A stretch of 64,000 bases of DNA from Cyanobacteria bacterium FACHB-63. GTDB lineage: Bacteria; Cyanobacteriota; Cyanobacteriia; Leptolyngbyales; Leptolyngbyaceae. Below the pieces are notes generated by a model. That model saw only the letters and a program-made list of their open reading frames with translations, had not been told where the DNA came from and searched no databases. The stretch spans positions 1-64,000 of the forward strand of contig JACJNX010000046.1 of assembly GCA_014695255.1 (NCBI GenBank), written 5' to 3'. Made by a program: the position numbers and the translations under genes. Shown one piece after another: positions 53,038-62,917 of this stretch (its first letter is position 1; the number at the start of each line of letters is the position of its first letter).

Positions 53038-54316
53038 TTTCAAGCCGCTGTTCGGGAGTGAATCGTGCTTGCTTCAACCATTCGCTCGGCTGAACTACAC
53101 TCGCATCAACATCAGATCCCCATTCTTTCTGCAACGCTTGAAGTAATAAATCTTGCTGGTGTCGAAGTTCCAGAATGTCTGTTCCGCGATTGAGGATTGC
53201 AAACCAAACTAAACCACGATCGCGTGTTGGTAATACACCCGCTAAAGCACTCACTTGATTGAGCGTCCCCGTTTTAATCACCGATCGCGCTGGCATCGAT
53301 CGATCTTCTAACGTTCCCTGGCGATCGATGCCAGAAGCCGGAAAGAAATCTGCAATGGATAGATTCAACGGATACATGATGCGATCGATTGCAGCAAACA
53401 TCGCATAAGCGGCATGAGGTGAGATCTGATTCTCCATTCCAAGTCCAGAACCATTGATCAATCGAACTTCATCGGGTGAAATACTGGCAGCGCTTGAGGC
53501 TTTCTGAATCACAGCTTTCACACCACCAAGGTTGTCGGCTAACATCTGCGACATTTCATTCTGGCTGTGAACATTCAGGTATTTGATTAAATGCACCAAT
53601 GGGAGCGATCGGTACTTCATCAATAAAATCTGTTTCGGAGAAGCTGATCCAGTCTGCACTTTCCCTTTAATTTCGATCGTCGGGCGGATCATCTCTTTCG
53701 GCATTTCTCCGAACTCATCCCGAATGTCATCATCCCAAGTCTTAGCGTTGAGTGCTTTTTTCAATAGCTCACCAGACTTAACCGCATCATCGCGAAAACT
53801 CATCATAAAGCTTCCGGTAATAATCAAATTTCCTGAGATGCGATTGATACCCAATCGACGCAGAGCATTTCCAACTGCGATCGCATCTTCCCACAAGAAC
53901 AATGGATCGCCGCCACCTTGAACGATGAGGTCGCCTTGAAGTGTACCGTTCTCGATCGCGCCTGTCGAGCTAATCAATGTTTCAAATTGGTGATCTGCTG
54001 ACCAAGTTTGCAGAGCGGCTAAGGATGTCGCAACCTTGGTAATCGATGCCGCAGGAACCGGAGTTGTCCCTTGATTGCTCAACAGTAAATGAGTTCCCGA
54101 CTGTAGCCAAATTCCTTGTTCCGTTGGTTTTAACCCTTTACTGCTGAGCAGTTTCAGATAGGCATTGACGACTTTCTCGGCAGTTGGATCGCTAGCTTGC
54201 CAAAATGGAGATTGGATTGTTGTTTGAGTGAGCATTTTACTTGGGTCAAACGAAGCGGGCAACCCTGCAAGCTTTAACCACCCTGAAACCAATCCAGCAC
54301 TGATCAGATCTAGCAA
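53018..54316 (-). CDS. dacB: D-alanyl-D-alanine carboxypeptidase, PBP4 type
   Basis: This 432-residue serine peptidase of the S13 family has SxxK in 'AASITKVATSLAAL' (Ser near 85), SxN in 'VHSQNEMSQML' (about 247) and KTG in 'SVIKTGTLNQVSALAGVL' (about 347). The N terminus is moderately hydrophobic and could be a signal anchor. It trims or cross-cuts peptidoglycan stem peptides in the periplasm. Ends overlap convergently with the previous gene. Confidence 0.9.
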   Translation of the reverse strand: MLDLISAGLVSGWLKLAGLPASFDPSKMLTQTTIQSPFWQASDPTAEKVVNAYLKLLSSKGLKPTEQGIWLQSGTHLLLSNQGTTPVPAASITKVATSLAALQTWSADHQFETLISSTGAIENGTLQGDLIVQGGGDPLFLWEDAIAVGNALRRLGINRISGNLIITGSFMMSFRDDAVKSGELLKKALNAKTWDDDIRDEFGEMPKEMIRPTIEIKGKVQTGSASPKQILLMKYRSLPLVHLIKYLNVHSQNEMSQMLADNLGGVKAVIQKASSAASISPDEVRLINGSGLGMENQISPHAAYAMFAAIDRIMYPLNLSIADFFPASGIDRQGTLEDRSMPARSVIKTGTLNQVSALAGVLPTRDRGLVWFAILNRGTDILELRHQQDLLLQALQKEWGSDVDASVVQPSEWLKQARFTPEQRLEIIANRG

Positions 54317-54379
54317 ACCGCATCCTCCCGTAAGGTAGGCTAAAAGAATACTGCGAAACCTGGAACGAAACTTTGAGCA

Positions 54380-55021
54380 ATGGCAAAGCCTGATCCGAAT
54401 CGAATTTTACGCCTTTTACCGATCGTTGTTGGCGCTCTCGGTGGAAGTTTGTTATTTACCAATCGCATTCTGACCCCTGCACTCACCGATTCTCAAGCGC
54501 GATCGGATGCGTTAGGCGTAATTCTGAGTGCAATTCTGATTCTGACGGGCTTAATCTGGCAGCAAATTCAACCGCGCACGCCGGACAGCGTCGAACTCAT
54601 CGGAGAAGAAGGCTTTGAACTCGATGCAGAATTACCGGATGCGTTGAAAACTGAATTAGCTTGGGCTTCTCGTATTTTGCTGACGAATACGGTGACGCGA
54701 TCGCTCCTTGTCTTTTACCGCGGTAAAGTTCTGCTGCGCCGCGGCGTTCTTAGCCCCACCAAAGAAGTAAAACCCGGTGCAATTTTACAGCGAGTTTTAG
54801 ACAAGCAAAAACCGATTTATCTGGTGGCGCTGAATGTTTATCCTGGAAAAATTGAATTCGATTACCTGCCCGAAAACACTCAAGGTGTGATTTGTCAGCC
54901 GATCGGTAAAGAAGGCGTTTTGATTTTGGGGGCAAATGCGCCACGGAGCTACACGCGACAAGATGAGAAATGGGTGAGTGCGATCGCTGAAAAACTCGAC
55001 AATACGCTCAGTCAACTCTGA
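54380..55021 (+). CDS. Cofactor assembly of complex C subunit B (CCB2/CCB4-like)
   Basis: This 213-residue protein has two N-terminal membrane helices (about 10-65, 'LLPIVVGALGGSLLFTNRIL', 'LGVILSAILILTGLIWQQ') and a soluble C-terminal domain ('GVICQPIGKEGVLILGANAPRSYTRQDEKWVSAIA'). This matches the CCB2/CCB4 family that attaches heme c(n) to cytochrome b6. Acts in the thylakoid membrane. Single gene, divergent from dacB. Confidence 0.85.
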   Translation: MAKPDPNRILRLLPIVVGALGGSLLFTNRILTPALTDSQARSDALGVILSAILILTGLIWQQIQPRTPDSVELIGEEGFELDAELPDALKTELAWASRILLTNTVTRSLLVFYRGKVLLRRGVLSPTKEVKPGAILQRVLDKQKPIYLVALNVYPGKIEFDYLPENTQGVICQPIGKEGVLILGANAPRSYTRQDEKWVSAIAEKLDNTLSQL

Positions 55022-55023
55022 AC

Positions 55024-55296
55024 CTATGCAGATTGACGCAGAACCGCAGCGTTTTTCTGAGCTTCCGCATAGATTCGTAAAGCGGCAGCCGTGTGTTGCT
55101 CAGCCTCCTCACCCTTAGATTGGAACTACGCTAAAGTTTCGGCATCGATTCGGATGGCAACGATAGTCAGTGATGAATTAGGCATTCGTAACTTTGCGTT
55201 TGCGAAAAAGTCATCTGCGAGGGGCGAAATATCAGACGTATCAATCTCGTCGTCTGTCATGGCATCAATTCTATCGGTTCTTGAGGAATTGCTCAT
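55024..55296 (-). pseudogene. BrnA-like antitoxin gene with a nonsense mutation
   Basis: The minus-strand frame starts 'MSNSSRTDRIDAMTDDEIDT', continues with 'SDISPLADDFFANAKLRMP' and 'IVAIRIDAETLA', then TAG (55128-55126), then 'FQSKGEEAEQH' and 'ALRIYAEAQKNA' to a stop at 55024. BrnA proteins have a Trp-Phe at this place ('VLEWF'), so a TGG codon became TAG. No BrnT toxin gene is found upstream, so it is an orphan in decay. A 55-residue truncated protein could still be made. Confidence 0.75.
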
Positions 55297-55339
55297 AAAG
55301 CGTTGACAAAGTAATCGCACTTGGCGATAGTTGCTTTCT

Positions 55340-55717
55340 CTATTTGGTTGAAATTGCTGTAGGGGGGTTGATAAAGCGCGATCGCTCCTCAAACACTGAT
55401 CGCGCAATCTCGTCATTCATGATTCGAGAATGTAAGATTGCTGTCCATTCTGCTGCCCGTTTCATCATCTCAGGCATGACCTGAATAAATGCGTCTACTT
55501 GTTGCTGCACCTCAAACGATTCTAAAAAATGTACTAAGCTAAACATCACTTCTGGGTGTTCGCAGGCATCATCAAAAATGAGATGTAGACGCGGTAAATC
55601 TGATGGATTAGGACTTTGGGCAAGTTGTTCCAGGATTTGCTCAAAGCAAGCGGCTTCATCTGACGATCGCATTAATCGATTTGATGCCAGCCGACCAATC
55701 AGTGAATTGGAACTCAT
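55340..55717 (-). CDS. Imm30-like immunity protein
   Basis: This 125-residue soluble helical protein carries 'PRLHLIFDDACEHPEVMFSLVHFLESF' and 'VMPEMMKRAAEWTAILHSRIMNDE' (quoted in parts). This matches what I recall of Imm30-type immunity proteins, which neutralise polymorphic toxins. No toxin gene is adjacent, as is common for spread immunity genes in cyanobacteria. Assignment from memory, not tested. Confidence 0.6.
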   Translation of the reverse strand: MSSNSLIGRLASNRLMRSSDEAACFEQILEQLAQSPNPSDLPRLHLIFDDACEHPEVMFSLVHFLESFEVQQQVDAFIQVMPEMMKRAAEWTAILHSRIMNDEIARSVFEERSRFINPPTAISTK

Positions 55718-55858
55718 ATAGACTGCTCCTACTTTTCAAAAATACCAACCCAAGCAGATTTGTTTAAGCCTACTAGCGATCGTTCGTGCGAGAATGACGA
55801 TCGCTGCAAAATAAAACCACAAGTTGTAGCATAGTGAGATTACTTGGATCTCCTGACT

Positions 55859-57637
55859 ATGACATCTGCCAAGGCTCACCCACTACAACGACTGTTTAAC
55901 TACGATCGCATCTACCGTTCCGAAGCGATTGGGGCCAGCGTTTATTCGGTTCTCAACAAAGCGTTCGATCTCGCTCCGCCTTACTTGATTGGCATTGCAG
56001 TGGATATTGTGGTGAGTCGCGATCGTTCTTGGATTGCAGGGCTTGGCATTACAGATTTAATTGGACAGCTTACGTTTATTTCATTCCTCACACTGTTGAT
56101 TTGGGGATTGGAATCAGTATTTGAATATTTGTACGATCGCAAGTGGCGAAATCTTGCTCAAGCGATGCAGCATGATTTGCGATTGGATGCTTACCAGCAT
56201 TTGCAAGAACTAGAACTTGGCTTCTTTGAAACTGAAACCACAGGTAATCTTCTTGCTATTCTCAATGATGATATTAATCAGCTTGAAAGATTTCTCGATA
56301 GTGGTGCAAATCAGATTTTGCAGTTTTTCACCACTGTGTTGTTAGTTGGTGGAACATTCATTGCATTTGCGCCTTCAGTCTCATGGCTTGCCATGTTGCC
56401 GATTCCATTTATTTTGTGGGGATCGATCGTATTCCAGAAACGATTAGCACCCCGATATGCAGAGGTGAGACAGAAATCGGGATTGATTAGCGCGAGATTG
56501 GCAAATAACTTATCGGGAATCGCAACCATCAAGAGCTTTACGGCTGAAGATTACGAACTCGATCGCGTCGGCTCTGAAAGTAACGCTTACCAGAGTAGCA
56601 ATCGAAAAGCGATCGCGCTTTCCGCCGCATTCGTTCCCTTGATTCGATTTGTGATTCTAATCGGATTTACAGCAACTTTGTTCCTCGGTGGACTGAAAGC
56701 CGCAAGTGGTGAGCTTTCGGTTGGAACTTACGGCTTTATGGTGTTCATCATTCAGCGATTGTTGTGGCCCTTCACAACTTTGGGACAAACTTTGGATCAG
56801 TACCAACGCGCAATGGCATCGATCAATCGGGTCTTGAACTTGTTAGATACCCCGATTGCAATTCCCACAGGCGATCGACCGTTCCCGACGCATCAAGTGA
56901 AAGGCGATGTGCAAATTCAGAACATTACCTTTGCATATCCCGATCGCACGGCTGCCCTGAAAGATCTTTCGCTGCATATTCCGGCAGGACAAACGATCGG
57001 CATTGTTGGCGCAACAGGTTCTGGCAAAAGTACGCTAGTGAGATTGCTGTTGAGGTTTTACGAAATTCAGCAAGGACAAATTCTAATCGATGGCGTTGAC
57101 ATTCGAGAATTGCAGCTCCGAGATCTGCGGCGCTGCATCGGTTGGGTAAGCCAAGAAGTCTTTCTGTTTCACGGAACGGTTGCCGAAAACATTGCTTACG
57201 GCAGTTTTGATGCCAATCGTGCAGAGATTGTTCAAGCTGCCAAACTTGCAGAAGCCCATGAGTTTATCGAGCAATTACCGCAAGGTTACGACACGATCGT
57301 CGGAGAACGCGGTCAGAAGCTTTCCGGTGGACAACGACAAAGACTGGCGATCGCTCGCGCCATTCTCAAAGATCCGCCCATTCTGATTCTCGATGAAGCC
57401 ACTTCTGCGGTTGATAACGAAACCGAAGCTGCAATTCAACGATCGCTCGAAACCATTACCCAACATCGCACGACCATTGCGATCGCGCACCGTCTTTCCA
57501 CTATTCGGCAGGCACACTGCATTTATGTAATGGAATATGGGCGCATCGTCGAGCAAGGCACTCACGAAGCACTGCTTGAACTGAATGGGCTGTATGCCAG
57601 CCTATGGCGGGTTCAATCGGGAATTCGCGGCAACTGA
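55859..57637 (+). CDS. ABC transporter with fused permease and ATPase
   Basis: This 592-residue half-transporter of the exporter type has a six-helix permease (about 25-320) and an ATPase domain. Walker A is 'GATGSGKST' at about 383, the signature '[14 protein letters not shown]' at 487 and Walker B '[10 protein letters not shown]' at 509. It should work as a dimer and export a lipid, peptide or drug; the substrate is not predictable. ATG 55859 is used instead of an upstream TTG. Confidence 0.9.
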   Translation: MTSAKAHPLQRLFNYDRIYRSEAIGASVYSVLNKAFDLAPPYLIGIAVDIVVSRDRSWIAGLGITDLIGQLTFISFLTLLIWGLESVFEYLYDRKWRNLAQAMQHDLRLDAYQHLQELELGFFETETTGNLLAILNDDINQLERFLDSGANQILQFFTTVLLVGGTFIAFAPSVSWLAMLPIPFILWGSIVFQKRLAPRYAEVRQKSGLISARLANNLSGIATIKSFTAEDYELDRVGSESNAYQSSNRKAIALSAAFVPLIRFVILIGFTATLFLGGLKAASGELSVGTYGFMVFIIQRLLWPFTTLGQTLDQYQRAMASINRVLNLLDTPIAIPTGDRPFPTHQVKGDVQIQNITFAYPDRTAALKDLSLHIPAGQTIGIVGATGSGKSTLVRLLLRFYEIQQGQILIDGVDIRELQLRDLRRCIGWVSQEVFLFHGTVAENIAYGSFDANRAEIVQAAKLAEAHEFIEQLPQGYDTIVGERGQKLSGGQRQRLAIARAILKDPPILILDEATSAVDNETEAAIQRSLETITQHRTTIAIAHRLSTIRQAHCIYVMEYGRIVEQGTHEALLELNGLYASLWRVQSGIRGN

Positions 57638-57678
57638 GCGTCGTCGAAAATGGTCGAGTCGTGGTTCGTTCGAGTCGT

Positions 57679-58578
57679 CTAGATCTGAGTCGGAGCGATC
57701 GGCTCTGTGTCGTGGAAATATTTGTAGTCAATAAAGCGGTGTCCTTCTGGTGTCCAATGTATTAGATCAATGAAGCGGTGATTCCACAAAATCTCCTGTG
57801 GCACGTAGATGTGCCGATCGTTGAGCGTTTGTGAAACCGTTTCATCGAGACCGCTCAGCATCACTTGGATTGTGCAGTTTGTTTCAACCAGCGATTCCGG
57901 AGTCATGCCGTAGAGCGGACTGTTTTCGTCGATCGGGTGCATAACAAGCCAAGTGAGTACGAAGGTTGGAGTCTGGCTGCGAACCAGTGCGAGGTCGTGA
58001 ATGCGGCGAATATGGCTTCCTTCTTTGGTCACTTCGTCTCGCAGCAAATAGACGCGCATTTGTGCTTCTAGAATCTGGTTGCGACGCTGATTGGCGGCGC
58101 GGAAACTCAGCATGGGAATGCCGTCATGCGGTGCGATCGTGGCAACCTGACTAAAGGCAACGCGAGCAGTCGGACGAGAAAATCTGGCAAACGATAGCCC
58201 TGTGAGAATCGCGATCGCAAATAGTCCTGAGATCGATTCGAGTGTCATCACCGAAAGCGCATAAAACGTTTTCGGGTACAATGCTCCGTAACCGATCGAG
58301 GCGAAGGTCTGCACACTGAAAAAGAAATGATCCCAAAATGATCCCGGTGTTGCATTGGCAATGCAATCTCCACCCAGCAGGTACAGCAACGCAAATACAA
58401 CATTAATGCCAATGTAAATGGCAGAGATAATGGCAATGAATCCCTGCCAAGGAACGGTGAGAACTAAATGGTAAGGATCACGCCAGTACGAATACCAAGC
58501 GTTCATGCCCACAATCTGAGAGCGTCCATTTTCGATGTGGATTTTGATGCGCCGGGAGCGGCTGTGTCTGAGTTTCAA
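57679..58578 (-). CDS. Inward-rectifier potassium channel (KirBac type)
   Basis: This 299-residue protein has a slide helix and outer helix ('GFIAIISAIYIGINVVFALLYLL'), a pore loop with filter 'TFASIGYGALYP' and an inner helix ('VMTLESISGLFAIAILTGLSFARFSRP'). A cytoplasmic Kir domain follows ('HDGIPMLSFRAANQRRNQILEAQMRVYLL', in parts). It is a tetrameric K+ channel of the cytoplasmic membrane. I prefer TTG 58578, which has AAGAGG 8 nt upstream, over the open TTG at 58623. Confidence 0.9.
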   Translation of the reverse strand: MKLRHSRSRRIKIHIENGRSQIVGMNAWYSYWRDPYHLVLTVPWQGFIAIISAIYIGINVVFALLYLLGGDCIANATPGSFWDHFFFSVQTFASIGYGALYPKTFYALSVMTLESISGLFAIAILTGLSFARFSRPTARVAFSQVATIAPHDGIPMLSFRAANQRRNQILEAQMRVYLLRDEVTKEGSHIRRIHDLALVRSQTPTFVLTWLVMHPIDENSPLYGMTPESLVETNCTIQVMLSGLDETVSQTLNDRHIYVPQEILWNHRFIDLIHWTPEGHRFIDYKYFHDTEPIAPTQI

Positions 58579-58624
58579 GGGTCTAACCTCTTGCGGCGAT
58601 CGTAGGTTAACGGAGCGAACCAAA

Positions 58625-59992
58625 TTAGCGAATTATAAGCTGATCGAGATTCAGCCAGTTTCGACTCCCCTTCGATTGATTAAAAATGATAGAAACTGTA
58701 TTGTTTCCGTTTTTAAGTGCAACATTTGGAATGGTTGTTGTGTTCCAGGTTGTCCAATTTCCGGTTCCGGGAAACACATGAGCGTTGACGAGTGCCCGAC
58801 CATTGACAAAGATGAATCGAATGGCGTTTCCTGCGGCGGCGGCATAGCGCAGAATTAGATCAAATCGTCCGGCGTTCGGCAACGTGAAATTAAAATCTAC
58901 CCACTGCCCGTCCCGGTTCCAGCCTGCGATGTATCCTTCACCTTCATAGCCTGAGTAAACGGCTTCGATCGTTAGATTATGCAGAACCGAAGTTTCGGCT
59001 TGGAGGATGAGTGGCGTTCGACTGGCGACGATCGAGGCATTGAGCGCGTCTACCGCCGCACTTTGACGGGCAGCATCGGCTTGATCAAACCCCTGCGCCC
59101 AGCATAATCCAAATTGATTCTTAGGATTGCGGCACTCTTCCCAAATCGAATCGGCGTTGCGGAGAATGAAATCGCGGTACGAGATTTTGTTCACGGTGCG
59201 ATAGAGATCCGATAGGTTACGCATAAAAATTCCCTTGAATTGCGGTCCATCCGATCCACAGTTGGGTTCACACGGTTCGCGCAACACGCCGCTGGGGGCG
59301 AGTGCTTTTGTGGCGGCATCTGCGATCGATTGTGCGACCGTTAAGAGGGATCGATCATTAGTGCATTTCGAGAGATCAATCAGCGCCCCTAAAATCACCC
59401 CCTGATTGTATGTCCAGGTGGGCTGACCATTGTTTTTACACTGAGCATTCAGCCCGTCATTGATCAAATTGTTTTGATTGATCATTCCGGTGCTGCGGAA
59501 CCAGTTCCAGGTGCGATTTGCCCAGTCGAGATAGCGCTGATCCCGCGTTCTCAGGAACAATCGAGCCGCGATTGCCAGAAATAATTCATTCGCGATCGCG
59601 TTTTTATACTTGTGGTCTTTGTTCCACCAGATTCCACCTCCACAAGTGTTATCCCAGCCTTTCGTCATGTCGGTAAAAATAATCCTCGACATATCCAAAT
59701 AGCGAGTTTCACCCGTGAGATCAAAGGCTTTGATCCAAGTCAACGCCCACCATCCCTCATCGTCGTAAAATTCATTTAAGAAATTGTTACGTTTATTTTT
59801 CTCAAACGTATTGAAAATATTTGTTCGGTACGTGAGCGAATCGGTGAAGGTTGAGTAATCGATCGTGGTTTCTAAAACATTGGCACTATTCCACCAGCCT
59901 GTCGTATTCCACAATCCAGTTGCCGTATTATAAAACGTTTGCAGCGTTGCCATTCCTGCATCGGCTCGTTCCCGGTAAGTTGCAGCACACAT
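58625..59992 (-). CDS. GH76 glycoside hydrolase with C-terminal carbohydrate-binding module
   Basis: This 455-residue protein has a GH76 domain (about 1-310). It has 'FYDDEGWWALTWIKAFDLTG', which carries the family's paired Asp, 'GGIWWNKDHKYKNAIANELFL' and 'TYNQGVILGALIDL'. A CBM35/CBM6-like module follows (about 325-455; 'LILQAETSVL', 'GYIAGWNRDGQWVDFNF'). GH76 enzymes are mostly endo-alpha-1,6-mannanases. No signal peptide is visible at this start, odd for a polysaccharidase. It is divergent from an exported esterase gene. Confidence 0.8.
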   Translation of the reverse strand: MCAATYRERADAGMATLQTFYNTATGLWNTTGWWNSANVLETTIDYSTFTDSLTYRTNIFNTFEKNKRNNFLNEFYDDEGWWALTWIKAFDLTGETRYLDMSRIIFTDMTKGWDNTCGGGIWWNKDHKYKNAIANELFLAIAARLFLRTRDQRYLDWANRTWNWFRSTGMINQNNLINDGLNAQCKNNGQPTWTYNQGVILGALIDLSKCTNDRSLLTVAQSIADAATKALAPSGVLREPCEPNCGSDGPQFKGIFMRNLSDLYRTVNKISYRDFILRNADSIWEECRNPKNQFGLCWAQGFDQADAARQSAAVDALNASIVASRTPLILQAETSVLHNLTIEAVYSGYEGEGYIAGWNRDGQWVDFNFTLPNAGRFDLILRYAAAAGNAIRFIFVNGRALVNAHVFPGTGNWTTWNTTTIPNVALKNGNNTVSIIFNQSKGSRNWLNLDQLIIR

Positions 59993-60175
59993 TTGTCTTT
60001 TCCAATCACATTACTGTGAGTTATAGCGCAATCATTCAAATTTGCTCTTCACTCATCCAGAAAGCTGTTACGATTAACCTCCGTATTCTAGAAATACTGA
60101 CCAGAAGCGACTTAAAACAGGCTGCTGGATTGTTAAATTTAGAGTTGCCATTGCTGGAGCAGTGGTTCATTTACA

Positions 60176-61129
60176 ATGCCACTTACGTTGAAGCCGAAAT
60201 CGAAGCGTCTCCGCACATCTGCGTTAATTCTGAGCGCGATCGTCTTGAGTGCGATCGCCGCGGGTGGATATTGGTATGTTTTTGTATTGGGCGCACCGCA
60301 ACTCGACACGCCACCCGTTGAAGAAGTTGCGGGAATTAATTTCCAGGTTAAAAGCTTCTACAGCAAAGTTCTGGGACAACAGCGACGATACGGCGTACTG
60401 CTGCCGCCTGGATACGAAAAACATCGTGAACAACGCTATCCGGTCATCTTTTTGCTGCACGGTGGACATGGGGATGAGCGGGACTATTACGAAAAAGCGG
60501 CAATTACAACGACAGTAAAGAATTTATACCGCGATAAAAAGCTTCCTGCTTCCCTGATCATCATGCCAGACGGCAACGACAATCGCGGCACCAGCCCGTT
60601 TTGGGATACGGATTATTACGATGGTGAGAATGGAAAAATTGGAACTTATATTGGCTTGGACTTGGTGCAAGAAGTCAAGCAGCAGTTTCGCACGATCGAA
60701 GACTCACACTATTGGGCAATGGGCGGATTGTCCTCGGGCGGCTGGGGTGCGTTTAATATCGGACTACGACATTTAGCGCGATTTACGATCTTCTTCAGTC
60801 ACACGGGATATTTTATTGATAACAGCGGCGCTCAGAACAGTCCGCAAGTGTTTGCTGAGCAAATCCCGATCTCCGATCGCAAGCGTATCCGAGCGTATTT
60901 AGATGCGGGTGAGGCAGATGAAAAATACTTAGATGCCACGCGTGATTTTCACACAGTCTTAGATCGGTTAGGAATTTATAACGAATTCTATGTATTTCCT
61001 GGTGGGCATGGAATTGTCGGGCAGAATGTCGGTTGGAATTATTGGAGAACGCATCTAGCCGATTCCCTTAGTTTTGTCGGTCGCCAGTTCCGTGACGTTC
61101 AAGAGCAGAAACAACATCGGCATTTTTGA
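60176..61129 (+). CDS. Membrane-anchored esterase, alpha/beta-hydrolase fold
   Basis: This 317-residue protein has an N-terminal anchor (about 13-36). Its esterase D/Fes-like domain has an oxyanion segment 'VIFLLHGGHGDERDYY', nucleophile 'MGGLSSGGWGAF' (Ser near 186) and a C-terminal His in 'FPGGHGIVG'. Similar enzymes cut acyl or feruloyl esters of sugars; the substrate here is unknown. It precedes the MprF-like gene by 4 bp and is likely co-transcribed. Confidence 0.85.
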   Translation: MPLTLKPKSKRLRTSALILSAIVLSAIAAGGYWYVFVLGAPQLDTPPVEEVAGINFQVKSFYSKVLGQQRRYGVLLPPGYEKHREQRYPVIFLLHGGHGDERDYYEKAAITTTVKNLYRDKKLPASLIIMPDGNDNRGTSPFWDTDYYDGENGKIGTYIGLDLVQEVKQQFRTIEDSHYWAMGGLSSGGWGAFNIGLRHLARFTIFFSHTGYFIDNSGAQNSPQVFAEQIPISDRKRIRAYLDAGEADEKYLDATRDFHTVLDRLGIYNEFYVFPGGHGIVGQNVGWNYWRTHLADSLSFVGRQFRDVQEQKQHRHF

Positions 61130-61133
61130 GTTT

Positions 61134-62867
61134 ATGCAGCAGTTCCCTCCCAAACTTGGCTGGAATCGGAAACGTCTGGAAACCCTCGATCGTAAGACTC
61201 GCATCGGAGTGTGGTCAGCCGCCCTGCTCACGGGAATTATGGGGATCGTGAATTTGTGGTCTGCGGTGGTGCCAAGCTATCCAGAGCGAACCGCTTGGTT
61301 AAAGCACTTTTTCCCATTCTCGGTGCGGGTTGGCGGACATTTGTTCGCAGCGCTGGCGGGATTCATTCTGCTGACATTGGCAGCGAATCTATTACGACGT
61401 AAGCGAGTTGCTTGGTACATTACTGTTGCGTTGCTATTTGTATCGATCTTTAGTCATCTGATCAAGGGATTTGACGTTGAGGAAAGTATCTTCGCAACGG
61501 TTCTATTAATTCAATTATTTGTGCTGAGAAAAGCCTACACAGCGCAATCTGATCGACCATCGATCGCTCAAGGCATTCGCGTCTTAATTGCAGCGATCGT
61601 GTTCACGATGGCGTATGGCACGATTGGATTTTATATCCTCGATGGATACTTCAGCATCAACGGTAAGCCTGTTAATTTTAGTTTTTCTGAATCTCTGTGG
61701 CAAACTCTTGCCATGTTCTTTACTGCTGATAATGCTGGGCTGGAGCCGATACGACGCTACGCAAAATTCTTTACGAATTCGATTTACGCGGTTGGAACTA
61801 TCACGTTAACGTATGCGTTGTTTATGCTGTTGCGCCCAGTATTATTACGAGACGATCCTGCAACGCTGCAAGACCGTAAAAGAGCGCGTCAAATTATTGA
61901 TGAATTTGGTAAAACTTCGCTGGCGCGGTTGGCGTTGCTGCCGGATAAATTTTATTTTTTCAGTCCGTCGGGTAGAAGTGTAATTGCTTATGTGGCTAAA
62001 GGGCGAGCCGCGATCGCGCTTGGTGATCCGATCGGACATCCAGAGGACTTGAAAGAAGCGATCGTCTCTTTTCAGCAGTTTTGTAATCAGAACGATTGGT
62101 TTCCCACATTCTACGAAGTTCTGCCGGATACTTTGCCGCTGTATCAAACGCTTGGATATCGCTGGGCACAAATTGGCGAAGAAGCAATTATTGATTTGCA
62201 TACGTTCAACCTTAAAGGCAAAGCAAATCAAGACTTTAGAACCGCAGTGAATAAGCTCACGAAAGCAGGCTATCGGCTGCAAGTGTACGAGCCACCGATC
62301 GATGATGGATTAATCACGCGCTTAAACCCCGTGAGTGATGAGTGGCTGCAATCGAAGCAAGGATCGGAAAAGCAATTTTCGATCGGCTGGTTCGATCGTG
62401 AGTACCTCAGCGGTTGTCATATCGCGGTGATTTACGATGCACACGGAAAAATTATTGCTTTCTCGAATCTGCTTTCTGGGTACAACCGCAAAGAAGTCAC
62501 CGTAGATCTGATGCGGCATCGCAATGATGCGGAAAAAGGCACAATGGACTTTTTATTTGCCTCGATGCTGCAACACTTTCAGCAAGCGGGATACGATAGC
62601 TTCAATTTCAGCTTGTCGCCATTGGCAGGGGTAGGTGAGACTTCTGACTCTTTGCGGGTTGAGAAGGGCTTACACTACTTTTTCGAGCATCTCAATCAGT
62701 TCTACAACTTCAAAGGACTGCATCAATTCAAAGAGAAGTTTCGACCACGCTGGGAGCCTCGCTATTTGGTCTATCCGAGTCTAACGGTACTGCCCGATAT
62801 TGCGATGGGACTGGTTCGAGCCGATTCGGGCGATCGGCTCTTCGACTACTTGAAATCTGATAGCTGA
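61134..62867 (+). CDS. MprF-like protein, phosphatidylglycerol lysyltransferase domain
   Basis: This 577-residue protein starts 'MQQFPPKLGWNRKRLETL' at ATG 61134. Six or so hydrophobic segments (about 25-255) precede a DUF2156 domain (about 265-570; 'KFYFFSPSGRSVIAYVAKGRAAIALGDPIG' in parts, 'FQQFCNQNDWFPTFYEV', 'DLMRHRNDAEKGTMDFLFASML'). MprF proteins transfer Lys or Ala from tRNA to phosphatidylglycerol. The N-terminal flippase part is shorter than in Firmicutes. Substrate uncertain. Confidence 0.8.
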   Translation: MQQFPPKLGWNRKRLETLDRKTRIGVWSAALLTGIMGIVNLWSAVVPSYPERTAWLKHFFPFSVRVGGHLFAALAGFILLTLAANLLRRKRVAWYITVALLFVSIFSHLIKGFDVEESIFATVLLIQLFVLRKAYTAQSDRPSIAQGIRVLIAAIVFTMAYGTIGFYILDGYFSINGKPVNFSFSESLWQTLAMFFTADNAGLEPIRRYAKFFTNSIYAVGTITLTYALFMLLRPVLLRDDPATLQDRKRARQIIDEFGKTSLARLALLPDKFYFFSPSGRSVIAYVAKGRAAIALGDPIGHPEDLKEAIVSFQQFCNQNDWFPTFYEVLPDTLPLYQTLGYRWAQIGEEAIIDLHTFNLKGKANQDFRTAVNKLTKAGYRLQVYEPPIDDGLITRLNPVSDEWLQSKQGSEKQFSIGWFDREYLSGCHIAVIYDAHGKIIAFSNLLSGYNRKEVTVDLMRHRNDAEKGTMDFLFASMLQHFQQAGYDSFNFSLSPLAGVGETSDSLRVEKGLHYFFEHLNQFYNFKGLHQFKEKFRPRWEPRYLVYPSLTVLPDIAMGLVRADSGDRLFDYLKSDS

Positions 62868-62917
62868 GCGTTATTCATCACCACGCCTGATAGAATTACG
62901 AAACGTAAAGCAGAGTG

